From: Gordionus sp. m RMFG-2023
Taxonomy: Eukaryota; Nematomorpha; Gordioida; Chordodea; Parachordodidae
Reading direction: 5' to 3'
Length of the DNA: 64,000 nt
Assembly: GCF_954871325.1 (NCBI RefSeq)
Contig: NC_088777.1
Coordinates: forward strand, 31,721,366 to 31,785,365
The translations under genes were made by a program, and so were the position numbers. The notes beneath the pieces were generated by a model. It made no database searches. It saw nothing but the letters and a program-made list of their open reading frames with translations, and had not been told where the DNA came from. Below are positions 53,433 through 64,000 of the stretch, in pieces (position 1 is the stretch's first letter; each line of letters opens with the position of its first letter).

Positions 53433-56400
53433 CTTTTTTTTAAATTTTGACTAATTTTACTATTTTCCTGCATTTTAAGTCTTATTACTATTCATAATTA
53501 GACTCTTTGAAAATTAATAAATAATAATATAGCCCGTAAAATAGTTAAAAAGATTAACCAAGTTAATAAAGAAGACGCTAAAAAAGTGCTTACTGTTTAA
53601 AGGGAAAAATATGGATGTGCATTATATTTAATAAGAGTAAATTTGAAAAAAAATCACAGCAGAGCTTGATTCATCGTAATAGTATAGTTCTTTCGAAATA
53701 TATGATAACATAAATATAATTCTATCAATACTCTTTTAAAATATAATGTGTGGAACCATCCCGAGGCAAATTTAGGAACTGAAACCTTAAATCCTCTTTT
53801 AAAATTTATACTAAAATCCAGAACCAATTTTAAAATTTCCACTGCAAGTAATTTATGTATATTGTCTAAAATGTTGTGAGTTAAAAACCGGACTAGGACC
53901 ACTTTTTTAAAAAGATTCCGAAAGCCGGAGAACTCTATTTAATCCAGATTTCAAACTGATAATAAGTAATATTTTTATTAAGTTGTTAATATTGCTTTTT
54001 GTAAAGAATATTACATCTAAAAATGATTTGAAAATCTATAAGGTATATTCTGGTATCGATGTATTTTGGACATTCTATTCTTGTAATAAATTATATTAAA
54101 GTTACTATAACGCTAACCACAATCACTTTTAAAAATACTTTTTCGAAATGAAAAATATAAGGTTTTAAAGAATATAACCTTAGGTAGATAACACATAGCA
54201 CAAACGGCCGGTTTTTGTTTGATACCTTTAGTGACAAAGGGGTTAGCCATCGGATAGACTCTATATTCAGCTCCATATATAAAAGACATCGATTGAACGC
54301 CTTGAATTATTTTGTCGAATTGGGGAGTGATGGGCAGACATAGATAATTGGCTCCACTACCAGGGAACAAATAGTGACCACCGGCTACATATCCTAAAAT
54401 TTTTGTGAATGTTTAAAAATTGACCCAATTAATACATATAAATGATATAAATCTTTATGTAGATGATTTCAAATCAAATAAAAAAAAATGCTAGTTGCGT
54501 AAGGAAATTGAAAAAAAAGTGACAAAATTGGTTAAGTTTAGCAGTTGTTCAGCTTGCAAAGAGCTATATCTGATTGATTTTAGTGTATAATAACTCTAAA
54601 ACTAATTGACTAGCACTAGAATATAATGTTATATTTGTATTTTCAGAAATAATAAACTTTCGATATATTTTTTATTCAAAAACAATAACACCATTAGATT
54701 ATATTCACATTGTAAGATAACAAATTTATTGTGGACTTTTTAGTAACAAAGTTTTTTTTTTCAGAGACGTGACTTCATTATAGAGAGCTATATAATCATC
54801 CTAGCCTTAATACAACTGTTAAGATGAAAAGTAAATTATATAATAAACAATTAAAAATGCATGGTCCAAGATAATAAAAAGGATTTAAACAAGGTCCTTT
54901 ACAAGAGATCTTCCCTCCAGATAGAAATGTAGAGTTCAAAATTGGAGCCTTAGACTCTGGGTACGTTAGCCCCACATCATGATAGTCTTTTCTAATCCAG
55001 ATTTAATTAAGCATACAATTAAATCTGGTTATAGTTCACCTTTAATGGGACATAATATTTGATTAATTTTACCCGATATTATTTTAACTATTATATGAAG
55101 TTAACTTTATTAGCAATATTCAATGAAACGAGAACCCGAACCTTCTCGAACTCTCAATATTGAACTCAAACTCTTTTTTAAAATTTAGAATCAGGGTTCA
55201 GTGTTCAAGCTTTTTTTTTTAATTTTAAAATTTATTTATTTTATTCTAAACTTTCATTTTATTTATTTTAAATTATATGTTAAAAATAATTTTGATCATT
55301 TTTTCCTGTAATTATTTGTTAAATTTAATAGTCGACCACTTTCGTAAAATTTTTTAAAATAAAAATATAATGTTATTTTTTAAATTGTATTGTAGTAATA
55401 TTATATATAATGATAAATTATTTTTATAGCGATACTAATTAAATTTTTAAAAAATATAATGTTTCTGTTATTTTAACTAATTTTAATAAGTCATTATTGT
55501 TGTAGTTTTGTATTTTTTATTATATATTTATATATACAGTGTTGTGATGATTTAATGAAACATATTGACGATTAAATTCAAACCCATTTATATAAAATTA
55601 TATTATTTGCAAAAATTATTAAAATATAGACAAAGCATTATTGAAATTCTTTTATTATTCCTTTTGTTATTTTAATTATTTTTGCAAATATTATAATTTT
55701 ATATGAATGGGTTTGAATTTAATGGTTAATATGTTGTATTAAATCATCACAACACTGTATATAATGATATATATGAAATGTCAATCAAAAGTGATCTTTT
55801 GAATTAGTTTTTGTTAGTTAGTGGATATTAATGTAAAAGAATGATCATATGTTTGAAGAAGCTTTGTCTTCAATAATGTATTTGTGTAATGAAAAATAAA
55901 GTATTTATAAGAAGATCAATCGTTTTATGATGCAGATTATATATATAATATTAATAATGTTTCATTTTAAGATCAGGTTTTAAATAATAAGTTTCATCAT
56001 TTAACAATTATTTTTCTGGTCTCCGAACTCGGAATCCACCTGAACCCGAACCTGGTTCAGAGATTTCGATATAATATTATTTAATATTGTCAAGGGAAAA
56101 ATGTAATAAAAAAATCCAAAATTAAGTAAGAAATAAAGAAATATGTAGTAATTAAAATAAATTGACACTAAAAAATCATATTAGGTAGAAAATAATAAGA
56201 TCTTTTATTCAATAAGAAGCTTATATCCCTTTTATTCACCGGCTTTTTTATTTAAAGATGACTAATATTTTTAATCATGTGGAAGTCATAAAAATGACAT
56301 TATTTTTTTTATTAGTATATTTAATATCGTGCCGCATGATATGCTTTTTTTTTTGTGTTTTGATGTTTTGTCGCGTGACTTTTTGCTAAATTTTGCTTAA

Positions 56401-59400
56401 GCTTAAAATTTGTATGCTCAATTTAACAAGCTGAGAATATTAAAATCAAATTTAATATAAATGGTATTAATATAAATTTTGATAAATATATAATTATTGT
56501 AATATTTAACGTATAATTTTAATATAATATTTAAATTAATTAATAAATTTAATTTAAATTAATATGATATAAAGAAAAATATATAAATTGATTAATATAA
56601 ATTTTAGTAATATATAATTGTAATATTTAATATAATTTAATTATAATATAATGTTTTAATATTGTATTTTAAAATATATACATAATATTGAATTATAAAT
56701 AAATTATATTAAATAGGTAAATAATATCATAAATATATAAATGTAAATAATATTATAATATATAATATAAATTATACTATATTAATTATTATATTATAAC
56801 TAAATCATATTAAATATTACAATTATATATTACTAAAATTTATATTAATACTATTTATATATTTTTCTTTATATCAAATAAATTTCAATTAAATATATTA
56901 ATTAAATATTATATTAAAATTATATTATGTTAAATACAACAATTATATATTTATTAAAATTTATATTAATACCATTTATATTAAATTTGATTTTAATATT
57001 AATTATGTAATTATATTAAATATTTTATATATTTACTAAAATTAATATTTATACAATTAATAAATTTTTCTTTATATAATATTAATTTAATATTAAACAC
57101 TTAAATAGTAAAATCTATCTAATCTGTAAAAGTTAAATTTTTTATTTTTTTATAGGGGCCATTTTGACAGCCATTTTAGCATATTTGCCTTTTTGATATT
57201 TTTAAGAGTATATAGAGCGCACCCGAACCTATTTAAATTCGTCGAAAAAAGTTTAAATAAACTTGGGAGTGCTCAAAAATAAAAAATTAAGAGGTGCTTA
57301 TTTTTATTTGGCACCATGCTCTCATTCACCCCTTTTTTCTGATGCCAATATATAACTATAACAAAATATTATGAAATAGACAGAGTTATAAAATTTAGTT
57401 GACAGTAGCGCGAATTAAGTATAAAGTTAATAATAAAAAAGTAAAGTATAATTAGATAATATCGAAACAAATAGGCATCTGATTAGTTCAAATTTAGTAG
57501 GCTATAATATATGCATAACGAGGTTATGCTCTCTACAAAAATCATTCCTATTAGAAAACATTAACATGAAAAGTGAAATTTTTTAAACTTTCATATTTGG
57601 AAAAAAAAAGAATCTCCTATACCACTTCAACTTTGATAAATACATATTCTTTTCATTTAATGGTATTTATATATTTCTCTTAATTCTGTCTATAAATCTG
57701 TATTTAAAAAAATTAAAATAAAAGATTCCTGAATCCATGCCTGTTATTATATTTAGATGGTTTCAGATTCAAACAAACAAAGTATCACTTAGCTGATATG
57801 ATTTTAAAAGTGCTATGCTTATTTATCTATATTCATATATACATAAGAATAAAATTGATTAAATTTTTTAAAAATAAACATAAAAATCTAAACCTGAATA
57901 AAGTATACTAGCCCTGGGTGGACATGTACTGGATCCCCACCTAACGTACGACGTACCTCCTATATCTTCCAACTCATCAATTTGAGGGGCAGAGCACTGC
58001 CCGCAGGTGGCTGGTTCTCCTAGACTTCCTCCTGTTCCAGGTGGGCCAGGATGGCCTTGCTCACCTACAGGTCCAGGTTCACCAGCAGGTCCGGCTTCCC
58101 CATCAGGACCTCTTTCCCCTTGGGAACCCATGTTACCGGGAAAGCCCACATCACCCTATGGTAGTCAATATCGAGGAAGTGTCAATAAAGGAATAGAAGT
58201 TTAAAAAAAAATATTATTAAAATGTTACACTTGAATACAAGTTTTTATTCTATAAATAGATAAAGAAAGAGTTAATTGATGTACTCAGTGCAGTCACAGG
58301 GGTTTAATAGTTGCATATAAGTTATAAATCAGGTAAATTATTAATAATATATATAGTATTGTACAAATATTTGTAATGGTGTAAGTTACTACTGTTTCCT
58401 AAAAAAATCGCCCTTTTTCTTTATAAAGCTTACTATATATTATTGAAATTTCTCAACATAATGATCTTGATCCTAACTAATAGAAAAGATATGTTCAATA
58501 ATCGATCATCAGACATTTAAATTGATTGTGAAACTTTTTGGCGATCTTTTTTACAATGATCTTAAGATAAATTCACTTGGTATGAGTCTTGGCAGTTAAA
58601 AATTTGGGGGAGATACTTATATAAATTAAAACTTTCAAGTTTTGACTTAACTTTAAATAAAAATTATATCTAGATAGTAGAAGTATATTTATTATATATC
58701 AAAAATGCAATATATCGGAGTCTCTAAATCCATAAAAGTATATAGTTCCATATCAACAAACTTAAAAAACAGCTTTTTGCGAATTAACAATAATCTAGTA
58801 AATACAGTGTTATATTTTATAATATAAATTGTGTATACCGGAGTTCCCCTAACACCTCTGCTTCCTATTCCCCCGTTTTTTCCCGCCCGACCCCTTCTGC
58901 CTGGGTAACCGGGTATTCCTTGGTCTCCCCTTTCTCCTTTAGGGCCAGCTGGACCATCTTTTCCATTTCCACCTGGCCTACCTGGCCTTCCTTCAGGCCC
59001 CTTTTCACCTTCCGGTCCCTGTGATAAAAATAAATAAATATTATTATATATTAAAGTAGTTAAATATTAAGCTATAATTCATGATAATTGATATTATAGA
59101 ATTTATCTAATTAGTTTTTTTTAAACTTTGATCCTTTTAAGCAATCCAAAAATACATTGAAGTTTACTTGATAAATAGTCGGAATATATTATAATACGAC
59201 TATATTAAGAAGTAATTATTTTTTTAAATCAAATATTTTTATTTAGATTACAGGTGGACCAGGTGGCCCTGGCTGACCATCTTTCCCCGGTATTCCATAA
59301 TGCCCATCTGTTTTATCTATTCCTGAGTTTCCAGGTCTGCCATCTATACCATCTTTTCCGGGGTTTCCTTGATCTCCCTATAACATTTATTTTTTTCAAA

Positions 59401-62400
59401 TCAAAATATGTAAAAAATAATACCATGACAAATAAATAAAAGGGATAATTTTTGACCTGACCTCTCTCATATTTTTCAAAATTTTGTTAATGATGGTATG
59501 CATATAGAAAACTATAAAATAAATTATGGTCTCAACTATACTTAGAGGTTGAGAGCTCAAAGTGCAAATAATTGCACGACTAAATTTGAGTGCCCATATT
59601 CAAGCCCTAGTGTTGAAACTTAAATTCTACATCTCTTTTAGTTTCTACAGATATCAATTATCAATACCTAAAATTTAAAAAAATCTTATGGGGTCAGGTC
59701 AAATCAAAATAATTTTTGGTGAATTTTTTGGATTAAATGGTTTCCAATCTTTATCATTTTATAGACAAATTGCGCTAAGCTTAGACCATCTAAATCCACA
59801 AGTTATAGCAAAATTTACTTTTCATATTTAGGTAACTCCCTATTTCGAACAAAACTTCTCAAACATTAATTCCTATTGTATCTAAAAAAATGACACCTGC
59901 TTTATTATGGTAAAGATTCTAATAAAGGGTTATAGTATTAAAAGTGTATATGTCTTTTTTTCTAATAAGAAGAAATATATAGGTATACTTTCTTACCTTT
60001 TTCACTTCTTTATTCAAAAAATGTTATATATTTTATATGAAACTAAGTCTCCCGGACTTCCCGGCTGTCCATCTTTTCCACCTAAGCCATCATCTCCATC
60101 TTTTCCTGGATTTCCGTCTAAACCATTTTCACCATCTAATCCATCTTTTCCAGGGGGACCGGCTGGACCCTTTTTTATTTGAAAAAAAATAAAAAAAATA
60201 AACAATTTTAACAAATTAATATATTTTTCCAAAGTATTTTCTTACTTCATCGCTTGATAATTATAGATTTCTAGCTCCAATTTTTAAAAATAATTTTACA
60301 CGAGAATAATTTTTTTTATCTGCTTATGAGTGGACTCTATCGGGCGGGTAAATTTTTATTACTTGACTATAAGATATACAATTTTAGAAAATTACAAATG
60401 ATATTTTATTATTTAAAAAAACATAATTTAAAAATGAAATTTTGCGTGATGAATCGGTAATTATCTTTTATTGAGCCTTAACTCAACTTAAAATCGAATG
60501 ACACAATTTTATAATCTATGTAATTTTATAAAAATTATAAATAATGCTTTTTTAAAATTTCCATTATACATACGGGTATTCCATCATTTCCAGGGGATCC
60601 GTCTATCCCTGATGAACCCGGTATTCCATCGGTGCCTGGCTCTCCTGGAATGCCATCAGAACCGGAATTTCCATCTTTACCTGGAACACCCGGAATTCCC
60701 TTTAGGAAATTTTTAAAAGTCATAAAAGAATGAGTTATAAAAAATTATTTTTAAAATTATTAATAATTTACCGGATTATTTTTTACATGTTATCTCATGA
60801 TTATCTAAAATTATTAAAATTAAACTTAATTCCAGTATTCTCATATCTTTAATTTAAAAGTCTTCTTTTTTTAAAACTTAGATTTTATGAGATTAACTTT
60901 ATAAACTTATAAATAATCAATAGATTTAAGTAAATTATTTCGAACATATTTAAAAAAATATTTATTACAGGAGGTCCTAATCTTCCCGGCGACCCATCCC
61001 GGCCTGGTTGTCCATCTCTCCCTGGCTGGCCATCATTCCCTGCTCCACCTGGATTTCCATTTTTTCCATCTGGTCCCGGTTCCCCCGTGGGTCCCTATTA
61101 AAGAATATCAAAATAATTTTTAATATGCAAAAGATTTTTTAATATTGTATTCATTCCTATGAAGGAATACATTTTAATTGTATTATAATTTTTTGTATTG
61201 TCAAAACATTTCATCAATAATTTGTAATTCAATTCAAATATGAATAATTCGATTTTAAATTTCCAAATCGAATAAGTAATAAAAAAAAGTTTGACGAATA
61301 TTATAAATTAACATTATTCGTACGAATTATTCTTAATTCAAATATTCATATATATTTGAATTATTCCTAAATATAAATTTTTTTTATTGATTAGGTAAAC
61401 TGTCAAATATTCTTATTTATTTGGCAGCATTGTTTTTGTTAATAGTGCACTGCAGGCGCGTAACCAATGGAGGGAGAAGAGGGAGAAATCCCCCTCCCCC
61501 AATCACAAGTTTGTCTGTTTTCATAAATATCATTTTAAGCTGTTAAAAATTTAAACACCCCCCCCCCCTTTCCAGTTAATATTTTGCAATATCAATCAGA
61601 GTTTATCTTTGCTGCTAGTTGCATAAATAAATTATTTTCCTATAGCTCACTACTTTGTAAATTTACAAAAACCAAATTTAGATTTTGGTTCAGGTTATTG
61701 ATTTGGCGGAAAATGTATATGAACAGGTAAATACAATAAGAATGAATGTAGATGAATATTTTTATAATAGTTATCTAGACGTTGAATCGAAAGTTTAATC
61801 TTATGATATAACACTAATTAAACTTTGTCTAACACCTAGGCAATTATTGAGATGTGATATAAATGTTGACTCAACTGAAAAATATCCATTTTATCCCATT
61901 CTTGGATACTTTTCGCAAATAAAAGCACGGTTTTTAGATAAAAAACAAGTCATTACCTAAAGACTCTTCTTGGTTTTCTGATGACACTATTGATAAATTG
62001 ATACTGAAATTAATTTAATTAGTGAATTCGAATTGTGGTATAAATATTTACTACGTTTGATTATTTTACCTAAGCATGCTATTGTGCGCTCAATCGGTGT
62101 CAGGAAACCTTGGCTCAATTTCTAAATATTTTGAAGTTGTTTTATTGCATGTTTAACTATTACAACATGTACGAATGAAAGGACCTTTTCCAACTTAAGA
62201 AGGTTGAAAACTTATTTACGAAATACTAGTTCTGAATCCTAAATGGGTTAGCTCTGTTAAATATCCACAGAGATTCGTTTCCAACGACAAAAGAAATTCT
62301 TGATGAATTGGCAAATTTCCCACGAAAATTAAAAATCACATTATAATTATAGTATTTAATAAATTTTTTGTATAATATTGTATTTGATAAGAAGTTATAA

Positions 62401-63922
62401 AAACTTGTTTTTTAAATTATTATAGTCAATATTTTATACAAACTACAATTAGTATTTTCAATAAAAAAAATTTTCTACTTATATTGTATGAGAATTTAAG
62501 ATGAGGCTAGTTTTTAAAGCAAATTTTATAAAAAAAATGAACTAAACTTTATTTCAAACATTAAATAATAAAAAATTGGGCTATAACCTTTATTTCTTCT
62601 TTAAATATCCTTGCGAATTAGTAAATAAAAGCTAAAAATATTGATATAATTATTGTTGAATCATAAATAATTTAATAGAATAGCTCAAACATATGACCCG
62701 GCCGAAGGCCAGGAAAAAGCTGGCCGAAGGCCCGTTTTTCAAAAAATATTTCCCCTACTGGATTAATATTTATTTTCTTTCAACACATTAAATTATTTAT
62801 AAATAATAAAAATAAAATTAAATTCACAATGATATAAATAAATATCAAATATATTAAGGAAAACCTATAAATATTTAATAATTTATTTTAATCAAATTCA
62901 ATCAATTATAGATTGAATAGGAATAACTGTTTAAAATTTATTATTAATTCATCTCTCTCTCTATCAATACTTTTTGTTATGGTTTTATATTATACCAGGC
63001 GTAACCAACAATCGCAAATTTTCCTGTTCTCGTAAATATCATTTTAAGCTAATAAAAATTTTCCCCTACACAATCCCTCCCCCTTTTCCCCCCATATTTA
63101 AAATATAAGGAAGAACTTGATATAAAAATTAGTAAATGTTAATAACTTTTTATAACCATTATAATTCAAAATTTTAGATAAAAAGCATTTTTATTTTTTT
63201 TAAAAAAAGTGAAAGAAAACCTAAAATTATTTTTATAAAGCAAAAAAAATCAAAAATCTTAATCTATTATAGCCAAAGGTCTACAATAAGTGAACCTAAA
63301 GATATTCAATAAAATTTATAAATAAAAAACCAACTTAATGGTGCCACACCATCACCCCCCCCCCCCCTCCCCCAAGAATTGGATACGCCTATGTTTCAAA
63401 TAAATAATTGTATTATAACACATAAAATCAATCCTAAAAAATAAGAGTTTTTTGAACACTAAATCATAACTTTCAAAATTTTCAAATCAAATATTAAATT
63501 CGATTTTTTGTAATTCACATTCAATGCTCAAACTAAATATATTTTAAGTATTGGACTATTGAAGCCCACCAAATATTTTTTTTAAATAATTTAAAAAATA
63601 GATATTATATATATTATTTTAAAATAATCCAAAAGATATATCAAAAGTTAGGATTTTCCGACTATAGGGGAGATGTTATTTAATTTTTCTTTATATGTTT
63701 TTATGTTTAAAATTCAACTTCAATGATCTTGAAAATATCAAAATTATCTAATATAAAAAAGGGATACGTATAAATGTAATAAAGCTAGTAACATACCGGT
63801 GGCCCGTCTAACCCAGGTTGCCCATCCTTACCTGGAGAGCCTGGAGAACCATCTCTGCCATCGTTGCCCACGCGGCCGGGAGAACCTGGAGAACCGTCTC
63901 TACCCCTAAATCCAGGATTACC
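53148..63922 (-). CDS. Collagen with spongin/short-chain-C4-type C-terminus (3' part of gene)
   Basis: A secreted extracellular-matrix protein, minus strand, 5' end outside the window. Nine exons are visible in order 63922-63797, 61094-60969, 60699-60574, 60169-60044, 59377-59252, 59018-58839, 58155-57894, 54393-54179, 53432-53148, giving about 523 residues. The first six are pure Gly-X-Y, with Gly-Pro-Pro and Gly-Lys-Asp common. The last three form a two-lobed Cys-rich domain, with [25 protein letters not shown] and CAMCYLPK in lobe one and [30 protein letters not shown] and CVVCSR in lobe two. This is the domain of 'short-chain collagen C4-like' proteins, homologous to type IV NC1 (established). 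The helix exons join in phase 0 at Gly codons. It is not a vertebrate-type fibrillar collagen. Confidence 0.95.
54179..54393 (-). CDS. Collagen exon: first lobe, main part
   Basis: 215 nt, acceptor AATTTTAG, donor GTTATA. Two bases complete a Gly codon, then [38 protein letters not shown] and [23 protein letters not shown] and YGAEY...CA+C are the core signature of the short-chain collagen C4-like domain. Confidence 0.94.
54394..57893 (-). other. 3.5-kb collagen intron
   Basis: Contains GAACCCGAACC-word patches at 55132-55225 and 56020-56075, a Tc1-type MITE at 55537-55757, and a very AT-rich low-complexity tract at about 56450-57110. No coding exon is missing here, because the flanking exons join in phase. 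Confidence 0.7.
55537..55757. mobile_element. Palindromic MITE, Tc1/mariner type
   Basis: The arms of about 90 bp start CAGTGTTGTGATGATTTA and are near-perfect inverses (right end TAAATCATCACAACACTG at 55757). TA flanks both ends (55535-55536 and 55758-55759). 221 bp, non-coding. The high arm identity suggests a recent insertion. Confidence 0.9.
57894..58155 (-). CDS. Collagen exon: end of triple helix and start of C-terminal domain
   Basis: 262 nt, acceptor CATAG, donor GTTTAG. Sixteen or so Gly-X-Y triplets ([20 protein letters not shown] onward, through GPPG) lead into [20 protein letters not shown], then [19 protein letters not shown]. The CGQC pair at the end of the helix may form interchain disulfides (inference). 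YVRWG..TCP is the conserved start of the spongin-type domain. Confidence 0.95.
58839..59018 (-). CDS. Collagen triple-helix exon, 180 nt
   Basis: Exactly 20 uninterrupted Gly-X-Y triplets: [20 protein letters not shown] onward, ending [11 protein letters not shown]. Acceptor ATCACAG and donor GTATAC, phase 0. Rich in Arg and Lys ([15 protein letters not shown]), more basic than the neighbouring exons. The only helix-only exon that is not 126 nt. Confidence 0.94.
59252..59377 (-). CDS. Collagen triple-helix exon, 126 nt, with one imperfection
   Basis: 42 codons: [20 protein letters not shown], then [20 protein letters not shown] and PP. One triplet reads Lys-Thr-Asp where Gly is expected (GID-KTD-GHY), a single break of the Gly register without change of phase. 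Acceptor TATAG, donor GTAATC. Confidence 0.94.
60044..60169 (-). CDS. Collagen triple-helix exon, 126 nt
   Basis: 14 perfect Gly-X-Y triplets, [20 protein letters not shown] onward, ending GQPGSPGDL before donor GTTTCA. Acceptor AAAAAAG. Very rich in Asp at the Y position (GKD, GLD, GLD, GKD, GDD, GKD). Confidence 0.93.
60574..60699 (-). CDS. Collagen triple-helix exon, 126 nt
   Basis: 14 perfect triplets, [20 protein letters not shown] onward, ending GSPGNDGIP before donor GTATGT. Acceptor CTAAAG. GIP occurs four times and GxD five times. Confidence 0.94.
60969..61094 (-). CDS. Collagen triple-helix exon, 126 nt
   Basis: 14 perfect triplets, [20 protein letters not shown] onward, with GQPGRD twice in a row and ending GRLGPP before donor GTAATA. 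Acceptor AATAG. Internal duplication of GQPGRD suggests slippage within the helix repeat. Confidence 0.94.
61453..63393 (+). mobile_element. hAT element remains in a collagen intron
   Basis: The left end CAGGCGCGTAACCAATGG with G/C-rich patches resembles the element at 34233. The right end GGATACGCCTATG at 63393 is inverse-like. A plus-strand hAT C-terminus lies at about 62160-62340. A second, shorter left end (CAGGCGTAACCAACAATCGC, about 62996) shares the ATAAATATCATTTTAAGCT segment with 61524-61542, so two related copies overlap or are nested. No 8-bp duplication was found (GTGCACTG versus TTTCAAAT). GGCCGAAGGCC words at 62697-62735 recall the left end region of the 17553 element. Confidence 0.65.
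61700..62345 (+). pseudogene. hAT transposase C-terminal relic
   Basis: Clear block near 62160-62230: [20 protein letters not shown] followed by NTSSES, then in shifting frames an [12 protein letters not shown] end and [14 protein letters not shown]. Same group as the relic at 23850-24315. Stops occur after the LRNT block, so it is inactive. Confidence 0.82.
63797..63922 (-). CDS. Collagen triple-helix exon, 126 nt, most 5' visible
   Basis: 14 perfect triplets, [20 protein letters not shown] onward, with GSPGSP twice and ending GQPGLDGPP before donor GTATGT. Acceptor ACATAG. The gene continues beyond the window, since the exon opens in phase 0 on Gly and has no start codon or signal peptide. 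Confidence 0.94.
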
Positions 63923-64000
63923 CTATGTATAAGAATTTATAATTTTTTTATATTTATATATTTTAAAAAGACCTATAAAAATGGGTACTTTTAAATCGAA

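Noticed and set aside
53148-58155. Type IV collagen NC1 domain
   Set aside because: The Cys-rich C-terminus is clearly related, but the [13 protein letters not shown] and CVVC patterns fit the spongin/short-chain-collagen-C4 family better than true type IV NC1.
58007-58204. Plus-strand Pro/Gly-rich open frame over the collagen exon (also at 59907 and 60498)
   Set aside because: These are antisense shadows of the Gly-X-Y exons. Collagen on the minus strand has correct splice sites and phases.

Overview
The window is a piece of a very AT-rich animal genome (A+T about three quarters or more by eye, not counted). It carries two spliced, intron-rich host genes in a dense field of DNA transposons. 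The organism is a metazoan invertebrate. One gene is a canonical 284-codon tropomyosin with metazoan exon phases, and its sequence is closest in style to ecdysozoan (nematode or arthropod) tropomyosins. The other is a fibrillar-repeat collagen ending in the spongin / short-chain-collagen-C4 type C-terminal domain, a family spread through invertebrates. I cannot name the species or phylum.

Layout. 1-2.7 kb: two copies of one hAT transposase lie in opposite orientation and form a long foldback. 2.8-5.4 kb: a 22-bp CGACTAA-type array, then an old Tc1/mariner-IS630-like element on the minus strand whose right terminal repeat has grown into about nine tandem units. 7.1-7.8 kb: a retroposon-like insertion with a 16-bp target duplication and an antisense tRNA-like segment. 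8.2-10.2 kb: a younger relative of the old element, with TA duplication and about 120-bp terminal repeats. 10.4-29.1 kb: non-coding AT-rich DNA with several MITEs. This stretch holds an 829-bp and a 4.3-kb hAT element, both with perfect 8-bp target duplications. The large one contains a further nested element with its own perfect duplication.

29.3-47.1 kb, plus strand: the tropomyosin gene. It has a muscle-type first exon (1a), exon 2, an alternative internal first exon (1b) that skips exons 1a and 2, exon 3, two versions of exon 4, two versions of exon 5, and exons 6 to 9. Exon lengths follow the ancestral 114/126/134/118/71/76/63/70/80 pattern. They sum to exactly 284 codons for the long form and 256 for the short form. 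Transposons fill its introns, including a 1.9-kb hAT that itself holds a nested element, just upstream of exon 1b.

47.1-53.1 kb: intergenic DNA with a Pif1/Helitron-type helicase relic (about 48.9 kb) and a non-LTR (LINE) reverse-transcriptase relic (about 50.1-50.6 kb). 53.1-63.9 kb, minus strand: the 3' part of the collagen gene. Nine exons are visible and the 5' end lies beyond the window. Six encode only Gly-X-Y triplets, and five of these six are exactly 126 nt. The last three encode the two-lobed cysteine-rich C-terminal domain. A hAT relic sits in the intron between 61.1 and 63.8 kb.

The two host genes do not appear functionally linked: one encodes an actin-filament regulator, the other an extracellular-matrix protein. 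I found no retroviral or Polinton-like element, rRNA gene, convincing intact tRNA gene or CRISPR array. No wholly new biological system is evident. The most unusual signals are the satellite array grown from a transposon terminus, a transposase family whose last two catalytic residues are only 30 residues apart, the uniform 126-nt collagen exons, and several classes of elements built from an iterated GC-containing word separated by T/A runs.
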